Source: Antrihabitans stalactiti (lineage in GTDB: Bacteria > Actinomycetota > Actinomycetes > Mycobacteriales > Mycobacteriaceae). Taken from it: DNA of 64,000 bases. Under the pieces are notes generated by a model. That model did not search any database. It was not told where the DNA came from and saw nothing but the letters and a program-made list of their open reading frames with translations. Made by a program: the position numbers and the translations under genes. The stretch spans positions 176,330 through 240,329 of the forward strand of contig NZ_VCQU01000011.1 of the NCBI RefSeq assembly GCF_012932915.1. The letters run 5' to 3'. The stretch's first letter is position 1. Each line of letters starts with the position of its first letter. Positions 19,818 through 28,939 of this stretch are shown here, piece by piece.

Positions 19818-20804
19818 CTACTCACCGCGCAACAGCGGAATGATCGGCGCAAACGCGTCCATCTGAGTCGGGAACACACCCACATAGGACATCGACGTCT
19901 GTTTCCGCACGTTACGGATCTGCTCTGCAATCTCTTCGAAGGTCCCGATCGCGATGTACGGCGAACCGAGGATGTCCTCGACACTGAGCTTGGTGTCGAC
20001 CTCCATGTTCGGCGGGAAGCCTTTGTCCAAGGCCGCCAACGCCATTTCGGCGATCTGCTGGCGATCGTCGGTGATCACGATGGTCGTGATCGTCCAGTTC
20101 AGCTCGATGTCCTTGAATCGGTCACCCGCTGCTTTACGGATCAGATCGACCCGCTCGGCCGTCTTCTCCATCGTGATTCCGGACAGCAACGCCTTGCCGT
20201 CTTTGGTTGTGACAGGAACCACGGAAATGATGTCGGCGTGTTTCGCGGCGAGTGCCAGCATTTTGGGTCCACCGCCACCGACTCCGATAGGCGGGCGTGG
20301 CCCCTGCCGCGGGCGGGGGCTGCCTTTCAATCCGCGAATTTGGTAGTGCTTGCCCTCGAAATTGCATTCCTGACCGCGCAGCAGCACGTCGAGGATGGTC
20401 AGCGCCTCGTCCAACTTCTCGATCCGGACGCCGGGACGCTCGTAGGAAATGCCCGCTTTGTCGAATTCGTCCTTCATCCAGCCTGCGCCGATGCCGAGTT
20501 CGAGCCGACCACGGGACAACACGTCGATCGTCGCGGCATCTTTCGCCAACACCGCCGGATGCCTGAAGCCGTTCGCGAGCACCGAGGTGCCTATGCGGAT
20601 CTTGTCCGTGGCGACAGCCAAGGCACCGAGTGCCGCGATGGGACCGATCTGCTCGCCCAGGTGGTCCGGGATCATGAAGCTGTCGAAGCCGTATTCTTCG
20701 GCCGTCTGCGCCAGCTTGATGAACTTGCGAGCGCCGCCCTCTTCACGGTTACCTTCGCCGCCGGCCGCGAAACGGAACTTACGGAGCGGCACGTCCGAAG
20801 TCAT
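19818..20804 (-). CDS. LLM-class F420-dependent oxidoreductase (328 aa)
   Basis: Luciferase-like monooxygenase fold (bacterial luciferase / F420 reductase superfamily). The 328-residue protein shows the family signatures GFDSFMIPDHLG near residue 40, GTSVLANGFRHPAVLAKDAAT, and LSRGRLELGIGAGW near residue 100, with RPPIGVGGGGPKML further on. TIGR03621-type mycobacterial members have a similar layout. The substrate is not deducible. It sits between fadD32 and the cutinase-like gene, where M. tuberculosis has no gene, so it is an insertion into an otherwise conserved block. It could share the envelope-gene transcription unit, but a 206-bp gap to fadD32 suggests fadD32 has its own promoter. Confidence 0.85.
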   Translation of the reverse strand: MTSDVPLRKFRFAAGGEGNREEGGARKFIKLAQTAEEYGFDSFMIPDHLGEQIGPIAALGALAVATDKIRIGTSVLANGFRHPAVLAKDAATIDVLSRGRLELGIGAGWMKDEFDKAGISYERPGVRIEKLDEALTILDVLLRGQECNFEGKHYQIRGLKGSPRPRQGPRPPIGVGGGGPKMLALAAKHADIISVVPVTTKDGKALLSGITMEKTAERVDLIRKAAGDRFKDIELNWTITTIVITDDRQQIAEMALAALDKGFPPNMEVDTKLSVEDILGSPYIAIGTFEEIAEQIRNVRKQTSMSYVGVFPTQMDAFAPIIPLLRGE

Positions 20805-20912
20805 TCTTCACGCCTCCTGGAGAACAGCTATTGGTCATGGTGGCGCGAGCCTCTCGGCCGCGCAGCCAGTCCGCAACTCTAGCGGCTGCACCGACGCGGA
20901 CCTATTTGCCGG

Positions 20913-21881
20913 TCACGTATGCGCGGGATGCGGTGCGGATTCGACGAGTCCCGCTGCCCAATTGGCGGTCCACTGCGGCGCGGTCGTGCCGGAGTCGTCG
21001 ACCTGGAACCCGTTGTAGAGCTGGTGCACAGGATTTCCAGCTGCATTCGCAAGCGCTGCCGCGCTCGGAATCATGTTGAGCGGATTCAGCGCAGCAGCCG
21101 GTGCCGCACAGATCAGATCGCCCGGCGTGCAGATCGAATACACGTGGTCGGCCAGCGTCCCGAATCCACCCGGCCGCGGACCGGTCATCTTGATGCCCGG
21201 CACCTCCAGCCCCCGGAGAGCGACTTCGGCGCCCACGCCCGACGGGTCCGGACCGATCGGAATTCCTTGTCCCGTATCGCGACGACCGTCGGCGATCAGT
21301 GTCACGCCCAACACCAAATCTGCAGGTACCGGGCCCTTTCCAGCGCCGATCTGCGACGCGAGGTCACCGGCGATCACAGCGCCCTGCGAGAAGCCCGTCA
21401 GGATGAAGCTCGTCAGCGGGCAGTTGGTGTGCATGCCGACCAATATGTCGGTCGCCTTCTGCGTTCCTTCGCTGCGGCTGTTGTTGTAGGACTGCTGCCC
21501 GTCCGGCGGAAACGCGATCGGATTCGAGAACTGCGCCACGTACGGCACCGTCACGACGTCGAGCCGCTCGGTCGGGAATTGCGCTTGCAACGGCCGCGTC
21601 ACGTTCAACATCAACGCGTTCGGATTCGCCGTCGGGTTGTGCAGATCGTCGTTGGTATTCGACTCCCACGTTCCCGGAACGGCAACCACCTGAACGTCGG
21701 GGCAGGCAGCCGATTGTGATTTCGGTCGCGCGGGCTCGGTCGGGCCCGGACCGGGCAGCTTCAGCCGCCCTGCGAGTTGGTACCAGAGCAGCAAAGCCAA
21801 CAGTGCAGCGAGGACCAGGGCGAGCAGCACAATGAGCAACTTGCCTCTGGAGCGTTTCCTGGTACCTCGGCTGGTCATCAT
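20913..21881 (-). CDS. Culp6/Rv3802-type cutinase-like envelope lipase
   Basis: Membrane-anchored serine esterase of the cutinase family. The M. tuberculosis counterpart Rv3802c is an essential phospholipase/thioesterase encoded in the same mycolate block. The N-terminal basic stretch RGTRKRSRGK is followed by one membrane segment near residues 15-35, then a proline-rich linker. The alpha/beta hydrolase part has the nucleophile motif GFSQGA, an aspartate in CTPGDLICAAP, and a histidine in GNPVHQLYNGF. Four cysteines suggest two disulfides. A longer frame reaches 21935, but ATGs at 21881 and 21878 lie just behind the upstream gene's stop, with AAGG in front, and fit better. It forms an apparent operon with the DUF732 lipoprotein. 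Confidence 0.88.
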   Translation of the reverse strand: MMTSRGTRKRSRGKLLIVLLALVLAALLALLLWYQLAGRLKLPGPGPTEPARPKSQSAACPDVQVVAVPGTWESNTNDDLHNPTANPNALMLNVTRPLQAQFPTERLDVVTVPYVAQFSNPIAFPPDGQQSYNNSRSEGTQKATDILVGMHTNCPLTSFILTGFSQGAVIAGDLASQIGAGKGPVPADLVLGVTLIADGRRDTGQGIPIGPDPSGVGAEVALRGLEVPGIKMTGPRPGGFGTLADHVYSICTPGDLICAAPAAALNPLNMIPSAAALANAAGNPVHQLYNGFQVDDSGTTAPQWTANWAAGLVESAPHPAHT

Positions 21882-21885
21882 CGCC

Positions 21886-22398
21886 TTACTTGCAGTACGT
21901 CGTCTTGGCGGCTTCGATGTACACCTTCGCGGCATCGCCCGGTTCGAGCTTCGTCGATTCCGGATTGGTGCCGACGAATGCCGTCACAAAGGTCGTGATC
22001 TCTTCCGGTGAGCTGCCCTGCTTGATCGCGTTGCAGATGTAGCCGCCGATCGATCGCGCGTTCTCCGGTGTGGGTGTGATGCCGCTCTTCTCCAGCGCGG
22101 CGAGGAACGCCTGATCGGCTGCGGTCGGTGCTGCTGTGCCGGTCGGCCCGGGGAAGCCACTCGGAACAGGCTGCGGCTTCTCCGGAGGTGCGGTCGCGGC
22201 TGTACTCGGACTGGTGACCGCCGAGGACGAAGCATCGCCATCGTTGCTCGACGACGTCTGCGGCGGTTTCGTTGTGGTGAGCTGCGCGGTCGGCGTACTC
22301 GTCGCCGTCGAATCGTCGCCACAACCCGCGACGAGGCCGCACGCGGCGGTCGCGATCACAGCGGCGGCGAACGTGCGTTTCAGTGCGGTACTGCGCAT
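21886..22398 (-). CDS. DUF732-domain lipoprotein (170 aa)
   Basis: Secreted lipoprotein: signal peptide with lipobox LVAGC and lipidated Cys26, then a Ser/Thr/Pro-rich linker to about residue 90, then a small C-terminal DUF732 domain. That domain contains FLAALEKSGI, ICNAIKQGSS and a final TTYCK. The two cysteines of the domain probably pair, as in other DUF732 proteins. Function is unknown for the family, which is common in mycobacteria and nocardiae. The stop lies 4 nt before the start of the cutinase-like gene, so the two are very likely cotranscribed, suggesting an envelope-linked role. It is absent from the corresponding site in M. tuberculosis. Confidence 0.8.
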   Translation of the reverse strand: MRSTALKRTFAAAVIATAACGLVAGCGDDSTATSTPTAQLTTTKPPQTSSSNDGDASSSAVTSPSTAATAPPEKPQPVPSGFPGPTGTAAPTAADQAFLAALEKSGITPTPENARSIGGYICNAIKQGSSPEEITTFVTAFVGTNPESTKLEPGDAAKVYIEAAKTTYCK

Positions 22399-22464
22399 TC
22401 GGCGTTCCTCGGAGTCGGAGCTCGGCGGCTCAGGTGGTTGGGGTCCAGGTTACAGAGATGAGAT

Positions 22465-25400
22465 TCATTCACTACGACGCAGCAATTCGACGAGAGTGCA
22501 CAAGGGGCGTTTGGGGGCGACACACGCGGCGCTCGATTGCAGCGCATTCCGGGCCGTCCGATGGCTGTAGTCCGACAAAGCCCAGCCCAGCGGCACGCGA
22601 ACACTCGGCTTGGTCGGCGGCGCGATGGTGACCACATAGTCGGCTGTCTCGTCCATCATCCCGAGAATTGCCGTCGTCGCCGTCGCGCAAACGCCGTCGT
22701 CAGCAGTTGGCGATGCGACGCAGCTGTGCCGGAACTCGTTGGCTATCCGCTGGGTCAAGCTCGTTGTCGATGCGAGCTGGGCGGTCGCGGGTCCGAAAAT
22801 CAACGGCGGCGCGAGGGCTTCGGACACGGGTTTGTCGACCGCGGTCCGCGGTGTCTCGACGCGTGGTTCGTCGTCGAGGTAGGCGACCAGAGGGACGACG
22901 ATCGGTCCGTCCGAGATGCCGGCAAGGACCTGCTGGTTGTGCTGCAGGACGATCGCCGCGATTGCGGGTGCAAGGTCGGCAATGGTGCCGAGACCGGAAC
23001 CTTCGGCGTAGCCACCGTCGACCAATTGGAGGTCACGCTCGCGGCAGTCGGTCTGCTCACCTATACCTACGCGGGCGGTCGGCGTGACATAGGGAAAGCG
23101 GGCGGAGATCAGCGCCGCGGTCGCCCAGGTCTTCGGGAGCGGGCAGTTCTTGGACACCGCCAGCATGTCGATGGAACCAGCCGGTCCACCGTCGTTGCCG
23201 CTGCAGTCCTCGGCAAGGCCGGACGTTGCGGCGAGGGTGAGTTGACTGATCAGCACGCGGCACTTCGAGCCACCTGCTGTCGCGTTGAAGATGAGCGCGC
23301 CCGCCGGACCTTCGATGTCGCGCGGATCGAAAGAGTCTGCCAATTGCGGTGCCTGCGCGTCCCACACGTCCTCGATGAGCCCGGCGCGGTCCATCCAGGC
23401 GGGTGCACCGACCGGTCGTATTCGCAAACCTGTCACGCCCGCCACGAAATCGTTGACGATCAACCCCGCAGACGCTGTTGCGAGCGCATCGGACTCGCCG
23501 AGTGGCAGCGACAACCTGATCGGGTCGCCGCCCTCCTGCGGGCGAACTGAACGCGACAACGCCAGCCCCACCGAGCCGCCACTGACTCCGCTGGACAGCA
23601 ACGTCGAGTTTGCCGCACACACCCCGCTATCGGCCAACACGGTCATCGTTCCCGCGGTCCACTCGGCTGCGCGAATCCCACCGCCACTCGCTGCGACAAG
23701 CAGCATCGGCCGGACCTGCACTTGCGAGTTCGGCACCCGGCGATCGCACTGCCGGTTGGCTGCCAACCACGCATCGAACCTGGCGTGCAGATCCGGTCGC
23801 GCCTCGACGGCGCCGCGGTCGGCTTTCTGCTCCTCGATGCTGTGCAGCGACGGATGAGTGGCAAACGCGCCGACCGCCAACGCCGCGACGGCCGTGATGC
23901 TCAAAAACGGATTCGCGCGCATCCGGAGCAACCGGAAGATTTCGAGCGGTTGTCGTGACTGTAGGTGAACGATCAAGAACCCCAACAACATCGACCAGAT
24001 ACCGAGGACCACGACGACCGTGGCGACCTCGCCGAGCGCGCCGGCGATGGCCTTCGGCCACAGCAGAGACAGCGCAATCCCGGTAATGCTGAGCACCGGA
24101 AAGACGTTCGCCCACGGTGACGGCTTGGCGGCAGGGAAGAGCGGGTCGAGCAATCGCCCGATCGCACCGAAGGTGCCTGCCGGGTCGTACGACAGGCCGG
24201 GGAACCCGATCACCGACGTGCCCCACAACGGAAGCACGACAATGACGATCAACGCGAGGACCAGGCACACCGCAGTCCATCGCGGCGGATCGTACGGCTG
24301 ATCCACGGCACTGAACCTGAGGACGACCGGAGCGGTCAGCGCGCGGACAACTCCCAGCGCACTCACGATCGGAAGGCCGAGCGCGAGAAGGTCGCCCGCG
24401 ATCCACGTACTGGCGCCGCGCCGTTCCGGATAACGCTTCGGATGGTCGTCGGGGCGCCACAATAAGTACTTGCGTCGATTGCACACGACTCGGATGACGA
24501 TCGAGGCGCCGACCACGGCAACCGGCACCGCGACGAAGGCGAGCACGGTCCCGCTATGCGCGGTCCCCCATTCCCGGTGGACCCGCAACACAACCGCAAC
24601 AGCAAGGACAAGAGCAGGAGCGGCGAGCCACCAGCCGTAGCGTTGCAGCTCGTCGACCCACGGATTCTCGGTGCGATCGTCGACAGGTCCGCCCTCGGTG
24701 GTCTCCGGAATTCCCCAGTCGCCCAACCTGTCCAACCGATAGGCGACCTCCGTTCGCTGCCTGCTTAGCGCAAGAAGGAAGACCGCGACCAGCAGCGTCA
24801 CAACGATCGCAGCAACAGCCTGACCTGCCCCGCCCGGATCGAACCAGCTGCGGACCACGTCGGGCAGCTGATCGAAGATGTTTTGCGACGGGACGAGCGC
24901 GAGCAGCGCCAACCCGAACACGACGATCGCGGCGAGGCGTTGCAGCCACAGCGCGCGACCTACCCGCTTGACCGCACTCCAGACGATGTCGCGAAACAGT
25001 TCGTCGCGCCCGACTGCCAGTACCAGTGCGAGGAACGCAATCGCTGTGACGATCGCAGCAGCGTTGACCACCCCGGTGACCAGTGCGGGAACGGCGGCAC
25101 CCGCACCGACGAATCCGGCTGCCACGAAATACGCCACGGCGTGAGCAGCGGCGCACACGACCAGCGCGGCCACAAACCGCGTCAGCCCCGGAGCGTCAAC
25201 ACGCTGCTGGAAGATGCGGGTGCCGGCAACGACCGATCCCACCACGACGAGGCCGAGCAGCGCCTGCAGCGCGATCCACCACCCGATCGACGCATGAAAG
25301 CTCGAACAGCGCCACTCCGCCCACGCGCTACTTCTGCCTGCGAGCAGGTCCGCATCGACGCATGCCTGCTCGCCGCCATTGTCGACGACGGTCGCGATGA

Positions 25401-25527
25401 GCCGATTGATCTCGGCCATCATGATCGCCGCACAGAGCCCCACGACAAGAGCCGTGAACCACCATCGAACCGCGGCCCAGTCGGGCCGGTGCGGAGCGAC
25501 TACCCGTTGCGCTGAGGGGGTCGACAT
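22465..25527 (-). CDS. Large multi-pass membrane protein with patatin-like lipase domain (1020 aa)
   Basis: The N-terminal half (to about residue 575) has roughly 12-13 hydrophobic segments. The C-terminal half carries all three patatin signatures in order: oxyanion loop SGGGIR at 614-619, nucleophile elbow GVSGG with S649, and DGG with D837, the second half of the Ser-Asp dyad. This predicts a lipid acyl hydrolase or acyltransferase. The C-terminal half contains ten cysteines (for example QCDRR, NCPLP, DCRER), which favours an oxidising extracytoplasmic location with disulfides. It lies between the LGFP mycolyltransferase and the lipoprotein/cutinase pair on the same strand. No named family with this fusion is known to me. 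Substrate is unknown. Confidence 0.8.
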   Translation of the reverse strand: MSTPSAQRVVAPHRPDWAAVRWWFTALVVGLCAAIMMAEINRLIATVVDNGGEQACVDADLLAGRSSAWAEWRCSSFHASIGWWIALQALLGLVVVGSVVAGTRIFQQRVDAPGLTRFVAALVVCAAAHAVAYFVAAGFVGAGAAVPALVTGVVNAAAIVTAIAFLALVLAVGRDELFRDIVWSAVKRVGRALWLQRLAAIVVFGLALLALVPSQNIFDQLPDVVRSWFDPGGAGQAVAAIVVTLLVAVFLLALSRQRTEVAYRLDRLGDWGIPETTEGGPVDDRTENPWVDELQRYGWWLAAPALVLAVAVVLRVHREWGTAHSGTVLAFVAVPVAVVGASIVIRVVCNRRKYLLWRPDDHPKRYPERRGASTWIAGDLLALGLPIVSALGVVRALTAPVVLRFSAVDQPYDPPRWTAVCLVLALIVIVVLPLWGTSVIGFPGLSYDPAGTFGAIGRLLDPLFPAAKPSPWANVFPVLSITGIALSLLWPKAIAGALGEVATVVVVLGIWSMLLGFLIVHLQSRQPLEIFRLLRMRANPFLSITAVAALAVGAFATHPSLHSIEEQKADRGAVEARPDLHARFDAWLAANRQCDRRVPNSQVQVRPMLLVAASGGGIRAAEWTAGTMTVLADSGVCAANSTLLSSGVSGGSVGLALSRSVRPQEGGDPIRLSLPLGESDALATASAGLIVNDFVAGVTGLRIRPVGAPAWMDRAGLIEDVWDAQAPQLADSFDPRDIEGPAGALIFNATAGGSKCRVLISQLTLAATSGLAEDCSGNDGGPAGSIDMLAVSKNCPLPKTWATAALISARFPYVTPTARVGIGEQTDCRERDLQLVDGGYAEGSGLGTIADLAPAIAAIVLQHNQQVLAGISDGPIVVPLVAYLDDEPRVETPRTAVDKPVSEALAPPLIFGPATAQLASTTSLTQRIANEFRHSCVASPTADDGVCATATTAILGMMDETADYVVTIAPPTKPSVRVPLGWALSDYSHRTARNALQSSAACVAPKRPLCTLVELLRRSE

Positions 25528-25561
25528 TCAGAACTCACTCGTTGCGGCCCTACGGTCGCGG

Positions 25562-27439
25562 TCAGTGAATCTCTGGCTTGTTGTCCTTCACGGTGATGTA
25601 GCCGAGCTGGAAGTTCTGCTGGATACCGCCAGGAATGATGAACTCGTCGCCCGTCGGGAAGCCGAGTCTGCCGTTCTCGTAGCCAACGCTCTTCCACGCG
25701 TCGTAGATCGGGCCGTTGCGAATCGCCCAAGCACCGGACAGCGGACTCCAGTAGACGACGCCGTTTTCGAACTCGTTGAACTTGCCGAAGTCCTTCACAT
25801 TGCGCTCACTGGTCTTGGGGAAGCCCAGCCAGCTGTCTTCGTAGCCCATCGAGGCGTACTTGCCGAGAATCAAGCCCTGAACGCGGTTCGTGCCGGTCTT
25901 CGGGCTGAAGTACATGGCGCCGATCTCGAAACCCTGGACAACGCCGTCCTTGTTCGGCGTCTTCACCTCGTCGGCGGTCGGGTAGCCGAGCGGTCCGTGC
26001 TCGAAGCCCTGCTTGCCCCACTCGTCGAGGATTGCGCCCCGGACCGCATGGGCACCGGTCTGCGGTGTCCAGTAGATGAGTCCGTTCTGGAAGTTCTGGA
26101 ATCGCCCACGACCATCCGGCGCGGGCAACTCTGCGCCGACCGGCAGTCCGAGCGGACCGTTCGCAGCGCCGCTGAGCTGGTAGGCGCCGCCGATTCGGCC
26201 GGAGACGACCTGCGGACCGGTTGCGGACGAGAAGAACACTCGGCCGGACCTGAAGTCCTGCGCGACTCCGCCTGCCACGTTGTATTCGCCGGTCAGGCAG
26301 TCACCTACCCAGTTGTTCGCTGCAACCACGTCGGCGATCGCACCTGCCGGCGCACACGCGGGCTTGTCCACTTCCACACCCAACGCGGTCGCTGCCTGCG
26401 GCCACGACTGCCGCATCTCGAAGTCCCAGTACGGCCACGAGTGCGTGCCGGACGGGCGGTAGTTCACCTGCGCGGGAATGCCGAGCTTGTTCAGCCGCGT
26501 CGCGAAGTTCTGCGAGGTAAGTCGTGCGAGGATCTCGAGGCCCATACCTGCGAAGTTGGTGCTCACGCCGGGGATGCCCGAGGCCTGGTCGAACGGTCCG
26601 GTCGATCCGCTACCGCTGGAAACGTAGAGGCTGACGCCCTTCAGTTTGTCGGCGATCTGGTACGGATCGTGTTCTGCCCATGCGGGATTGGACGGCGGTC
26701 CCCACATGGCACCCGAGTTGAAGCCGCCCGCGTCGTTCATTGCGTACTGGATTGCCTGTGGCATGCCGAGCGACGTCGTCGTGAGGAAGCCGGAGTACGA
26801 CGCCGCGTACTTCACGAATCCCGGATTGCGCGCTGCGAGGAACATCGCCGACGTGCCGCCCATCGACAGTCCTTCGACGCCGCGGACGTTGGTGGTGCGC
26901 CACTGGCTCTCCAGCAACGGCGGGAGTTCCTTGGTCAGGAACGTCTCCCATTGATAGTTGACGCCCTTGTCGGATTGCAGCCAGTCGGAGTAGAAGCTGG
27001 ACTGGCCACCGACGGGGAGCACGACGTTCACGTTCTTGTCGGCAAAGAACGGCTCCGCTTTTGCGTCGAGCGTCCAGCCGTTCTCGGTGGTTTGCGCGCG
27101 CAAGCCGTCCAGCATCAGCAACGACGGGAACCTGGCTTCCGGATGCGCATTCCAATCGCGCGCCAAAAGCAGCTGCACCTGCACCGGCGCTGCCATCGAC
27201 GGTGAGTTGATGAACAACGCGACGCGACGGTCGTTGAGCCAGGTGACGCTTTGTACTGTCGCTCCGCCTGGGGTCTCCTGATGAAACGCCGGCGTCGCGT
27301 TCGCCGGGGCCACCGAGACCTCCGGTGTCAGGCCGACCGCAAGGGGCAGCACGAGTAGAGCTGCGCCGAACCCGAATTTTCGGGGGCGGGGCGAGCGGAG
27401 CGACGGGAATATGTCACGGAGTCCAACTGCGCGTCGCAT
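25562..27439 (-). CDS. Ag85-type mycolyltransferase with C-terminal LGFP repeats
   Basis: Secreted esterase-fold mycolyltransferase that transfers mycolates between trehalose monomycolate and arabinogalactan or another trehalose monomycolate. The ATG at 27439 follows GAGG by 9 nt; a longer frame with a TTG start reaches 27466. A signal peptide is followed by the catalytic domain: VLPVGGQSSFYSDW, nucleophile S192 in GLSMGGTSA, MWGPP, and the histidine in GTHSWPYWDFEM. After about residue 375, five LGFP-type repeats follow (LGLP, LGYP, LGFPKT, LGFPTGDE and similar). LGFP repeats are thought to anchor proteins to the cell wall and occur in corynebacterial PS1-type mycolyltransferases; M. tuberculosis Ag85 lacks them. 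The gene sits in the fbpD/fbpA position of the locus. Confidence 0.93.
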   Translation of the reverse strand: MRRAVGLRDIFPSLRSPRPRKFGFGAALLVLPLAVGLTPEVSVAPANATPAFHQETPGGATVQSVTWLNDRRVALFINSPSMAAPVQVQLLLARDWNAHPEARFPSLLMLDGLRAQTTENGWTLDAKAEPFFADKNVNVVLPVGGQSSFYSDWLQSDKGVNYQWETFLTKELPPLLESQWRTTNVRGVEGLSMGGTSAMFLAARNPGFVKYAASYSGFLTTTSLGMPQAIQYAMNDAGGFNSGAMWGPPSNPAWAEHDPYQIADKLKGVSLYVSSGSGSTGPFDQASGIPGVSTNFAGMGLEILARLTSQNFATRLNKLGIPAQVNYRPSGTHSWPYWDFEMRQSWPQAATALGVEVDKPACAPAGAIADVVAANNWVGDCLTGEYNVAGGVAQDFRSGRVFFSSATGPQVVSGRIGGAYQLSGAANGPLGLPVGAELPAPDGRGRFQNFQNGLIYWTPQTGAHAVRGAILDEWGKQGFEHGPLGYPTADEVKTPNKDGVVQGFEIGAMYFSPKTGTNRVQGLILGKYASMGYEDSWLGFPKTSERNVKDFGKFNEFENGVVYWSPLSGAWAIRNGPIYDAWKSVGYENGRLGFPTGDEFIIPGGIQQNFQLGYITVKDNKPEIH

Positions 27440-27536
27440 CGAGGTTCGCCTCACTTTCAGTCGCAAGGGCGCATCCGGGCGCCCTTATGCGTCTGTTTCT
27501 ACACGCAGCTCACGGCGTTTCCAGGGACGACGCGCG

Positions 27537-27561
27537 GGTGCCAGAGTTTTCTGTGTGACAG
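27537..27561. promoter_or_regulatory. Conserved element upstream of the LGFP mycolyltransferase
   Basis: GGTGCCAGAGT followed 5 nt later by GTGTGACAG matches the element at 28779-28804 upstream of the other mycolyltransferase, in the same orientation. It lies about 100 bp before the start codon. The regulator is unknown. Confidence 0.4.
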
Positions 27562-27599
27562 ATGGTGCAATTGGTACATCATGTGCAGCACAAACGAAA

Positions 27600-27634
27600 C
27601 CGCCCCGCAGTCCCGTGAAGGGAATGCGGGGCGG
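27600..27634 (-). terminator. Rho-independent terminator of the simple mycolyltransferase gene
   Basis: Perfect 10-bp GC-rich arms CCGCCCCGCA / TGCGGGGCGG separate a 15-nt loop. Read on the minus strand, the stem is followed by TTTCGTTTG. It lies 21 nt past the stop of the gene at 27656. Confidence 0.8.
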
Positions 27635-27655
27635 CTCGATGCCTAGTGCGAGTTG

Positions 27656-28705
27656 TCAGCCGTTGATGTAGTTGCTCATGTCCGGGATCATCCGGTACAC
27701 GTTGTCCGCCCACCACGGCCAGCTGTGCGTGCCGACCGGCGGGAAGTCGTAAACGACATTGCCGTAGCCGAGGGTCGCCAAGCGCAGTTGGAACGCCTTG
27801 GTGTTGATCAACGAGATTGCTTCCAGCCCCATGCCGTTGGCCGTGTTGTACACGTCGATCAGCGAGCGCGGCTGATCGTGGACGCCGGGGATACCGCTAC
27901 CCGACGCGATGTACAGACGCGTGCCGTTGTCGCGCAGACGCGGTGCGAACACGAACGGGTCGTTCCGCAGCCAACGCGGATCCCACGGCGGTCCCCACAT
28001 GGCGTCGATGTTGTAGCCGTTCTGGCTCAGCATCGCCAACCGCATGGCTTCCTTCATGCCAGGCGCCGAGACGTTCAGGTAGCCCGAGAACGATCCCGCG
28101 TACGAGAACTGCTGCGGGTAGTACGCCGCGAACATCAGCGCCGCGCTGCCACCCATGGACAATCCGAAGACGCCGTTGTTGTGCCGGGAGAAGCCGAACT
28201 GCGCCGCGAGCTGTGCGGGCAACTGGTTCGTGATGAAGGTTTCCCAGCGGTACGGCGCGGTCTGCGAAGAGCCGCTGCTCGAGCCCGACGAACCGAACGC
28301 GTTGCTCGGCGCGATCCAGTCGGAGTAGAAGCTGTTCTCGCCGCCGACCGGCATGACCACGTTGATGTTGGCGTTGACCAGAGCCTCGGCGACGTTGGTG
28401 TCGATCTCCCAGCCGTTGAGGTCGTTGCGCGCACGCAGACCATCGAGGGCGTAAACCACCCGGCTGGTGTTTCCGTCACGCGCCCGGAAAACACGCGACT
28501 TGAGGTTGAACCCATTCGCATCGCGAGCCCAGACGTCGATCCCAGTCGGGTTGAACGCGGCTTCCGCGGTCGGCGCGTTGCTCGAAAGCGCGACGCACAG
28601 CGGCAGGAGGAGGGACAGGGCCACAGCGGTAGAGAGCCGCTTAGCCCACGATCGCATTGTCCGGCCCCCGCCGGGTTTGGTGCTCAGTTGTGCGAGCGCT
28701 CGCAT
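27656..28705 (-). CDS. Ag85-type mycolyltransferase without repeats (349 aa)
   Basis: Secreted mycolyltransferase of the antigen 85 family. A long signal peptide is followed by VVMPVGGENSFYSDW, nucleophile S183 in GLSMGGSAA, AMWGPPWDP, and the histidine in GTHSWPWWADN. A Ser/Gly-rich insertion lies between the conserved SDW and YRWETF motifs and is not usual in Ag85. The protein ends shortly after the catalytic domain, so it lacks the LGFP repeats of its neighbour. The ATG at 28705 has AAAGG 10 nt upstream; an internal ATG at 28657 would also leave a signal peptide. It occupies the fbpA position next to aftB. The two mycolyltransferase genes are separated by a terminator and appear to be separately transcribed. 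Confidence 0.93.
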   Translation of the reverse strand: MRALAQLSTKPGGGRTMRSWAKRLSTAVALSLLLPLCVALSSNAPTAEAAFNPTGIDVWARDANGFNLKSRVFRARDGNTSRVVYALDGLRARNDLNGWEIDTNVAEALVNANINVVMPVGGENSFYSDWIAPSNAFGSSGSSSGSSQTAPYRWETFITNQLPAQLAAQFGFSRHNNGVFGLSMGGSAALMFAAYYPQQFSYAGSFSGYLNVSAPGMKEAMRLAMLSQNGYNIDAMWGPPWDPRWLRNDPFVFAPRLRDNGTRLYIASGSGIPGVHDQPRSLIDVYNTANGMGLEAISLINTKAFQLRLATLGYGNVVYDFPPVGTHSWPWWADNVYRMIPDMSNYING

Positions 28706-28778
28706 CGACTATCGCCTTTCGTTTCACGGTCCAGGTTGGACCGCATTCTTCCACGCGCAGGTTCGCTTGAAATTTCTT

Positions 28779-28804
28779 GGTGCCAGAGTGACTGATGTGA
28801 CTGG
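28779..28804. promoter_or_regulatory. GTGACT direct repeat upstream of the mycolyltransferase gene
   Basis: GTGACT occurs at 28788-28793 and 28797-28802, a 9-bp period, inside GGTGCCAGAGTGACTGATG. The same 9-bp-period GTGACT pair is found at 47594-47608. It resembles the GTCAC-type direct repeats reported for the response regulator MtrA, which acts on mycobacterial Ag85 and cell-wall genes. Confidence 0.45.
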
Positions 28805-28939
28805 ACAGCCATATCTTCTGGCTACTTCGACCTTTACAGACCCTCCGTTACGGAACCGAGACTCAAAGTAGTTCGAAAGTGACCGAACCGCCATACCCCA
28901 GAGACAACACGGCAGCGATCGCCCAGCAATACCGACAAA

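Noticed and set aside
25379..27205. Plus-strand frame (608 codons) opposite the LGFP mycolyltransferase
   Set aside because: Shadow; the minus-strand frame has signal peptide, catalytic triad and repeats.
28706..28939. Small gene between aftB and the mycolyltransferase gene
   Set aside because: Only short frames overlapping aftB in the wrong frame; the gap is better explained as promoter sequence.
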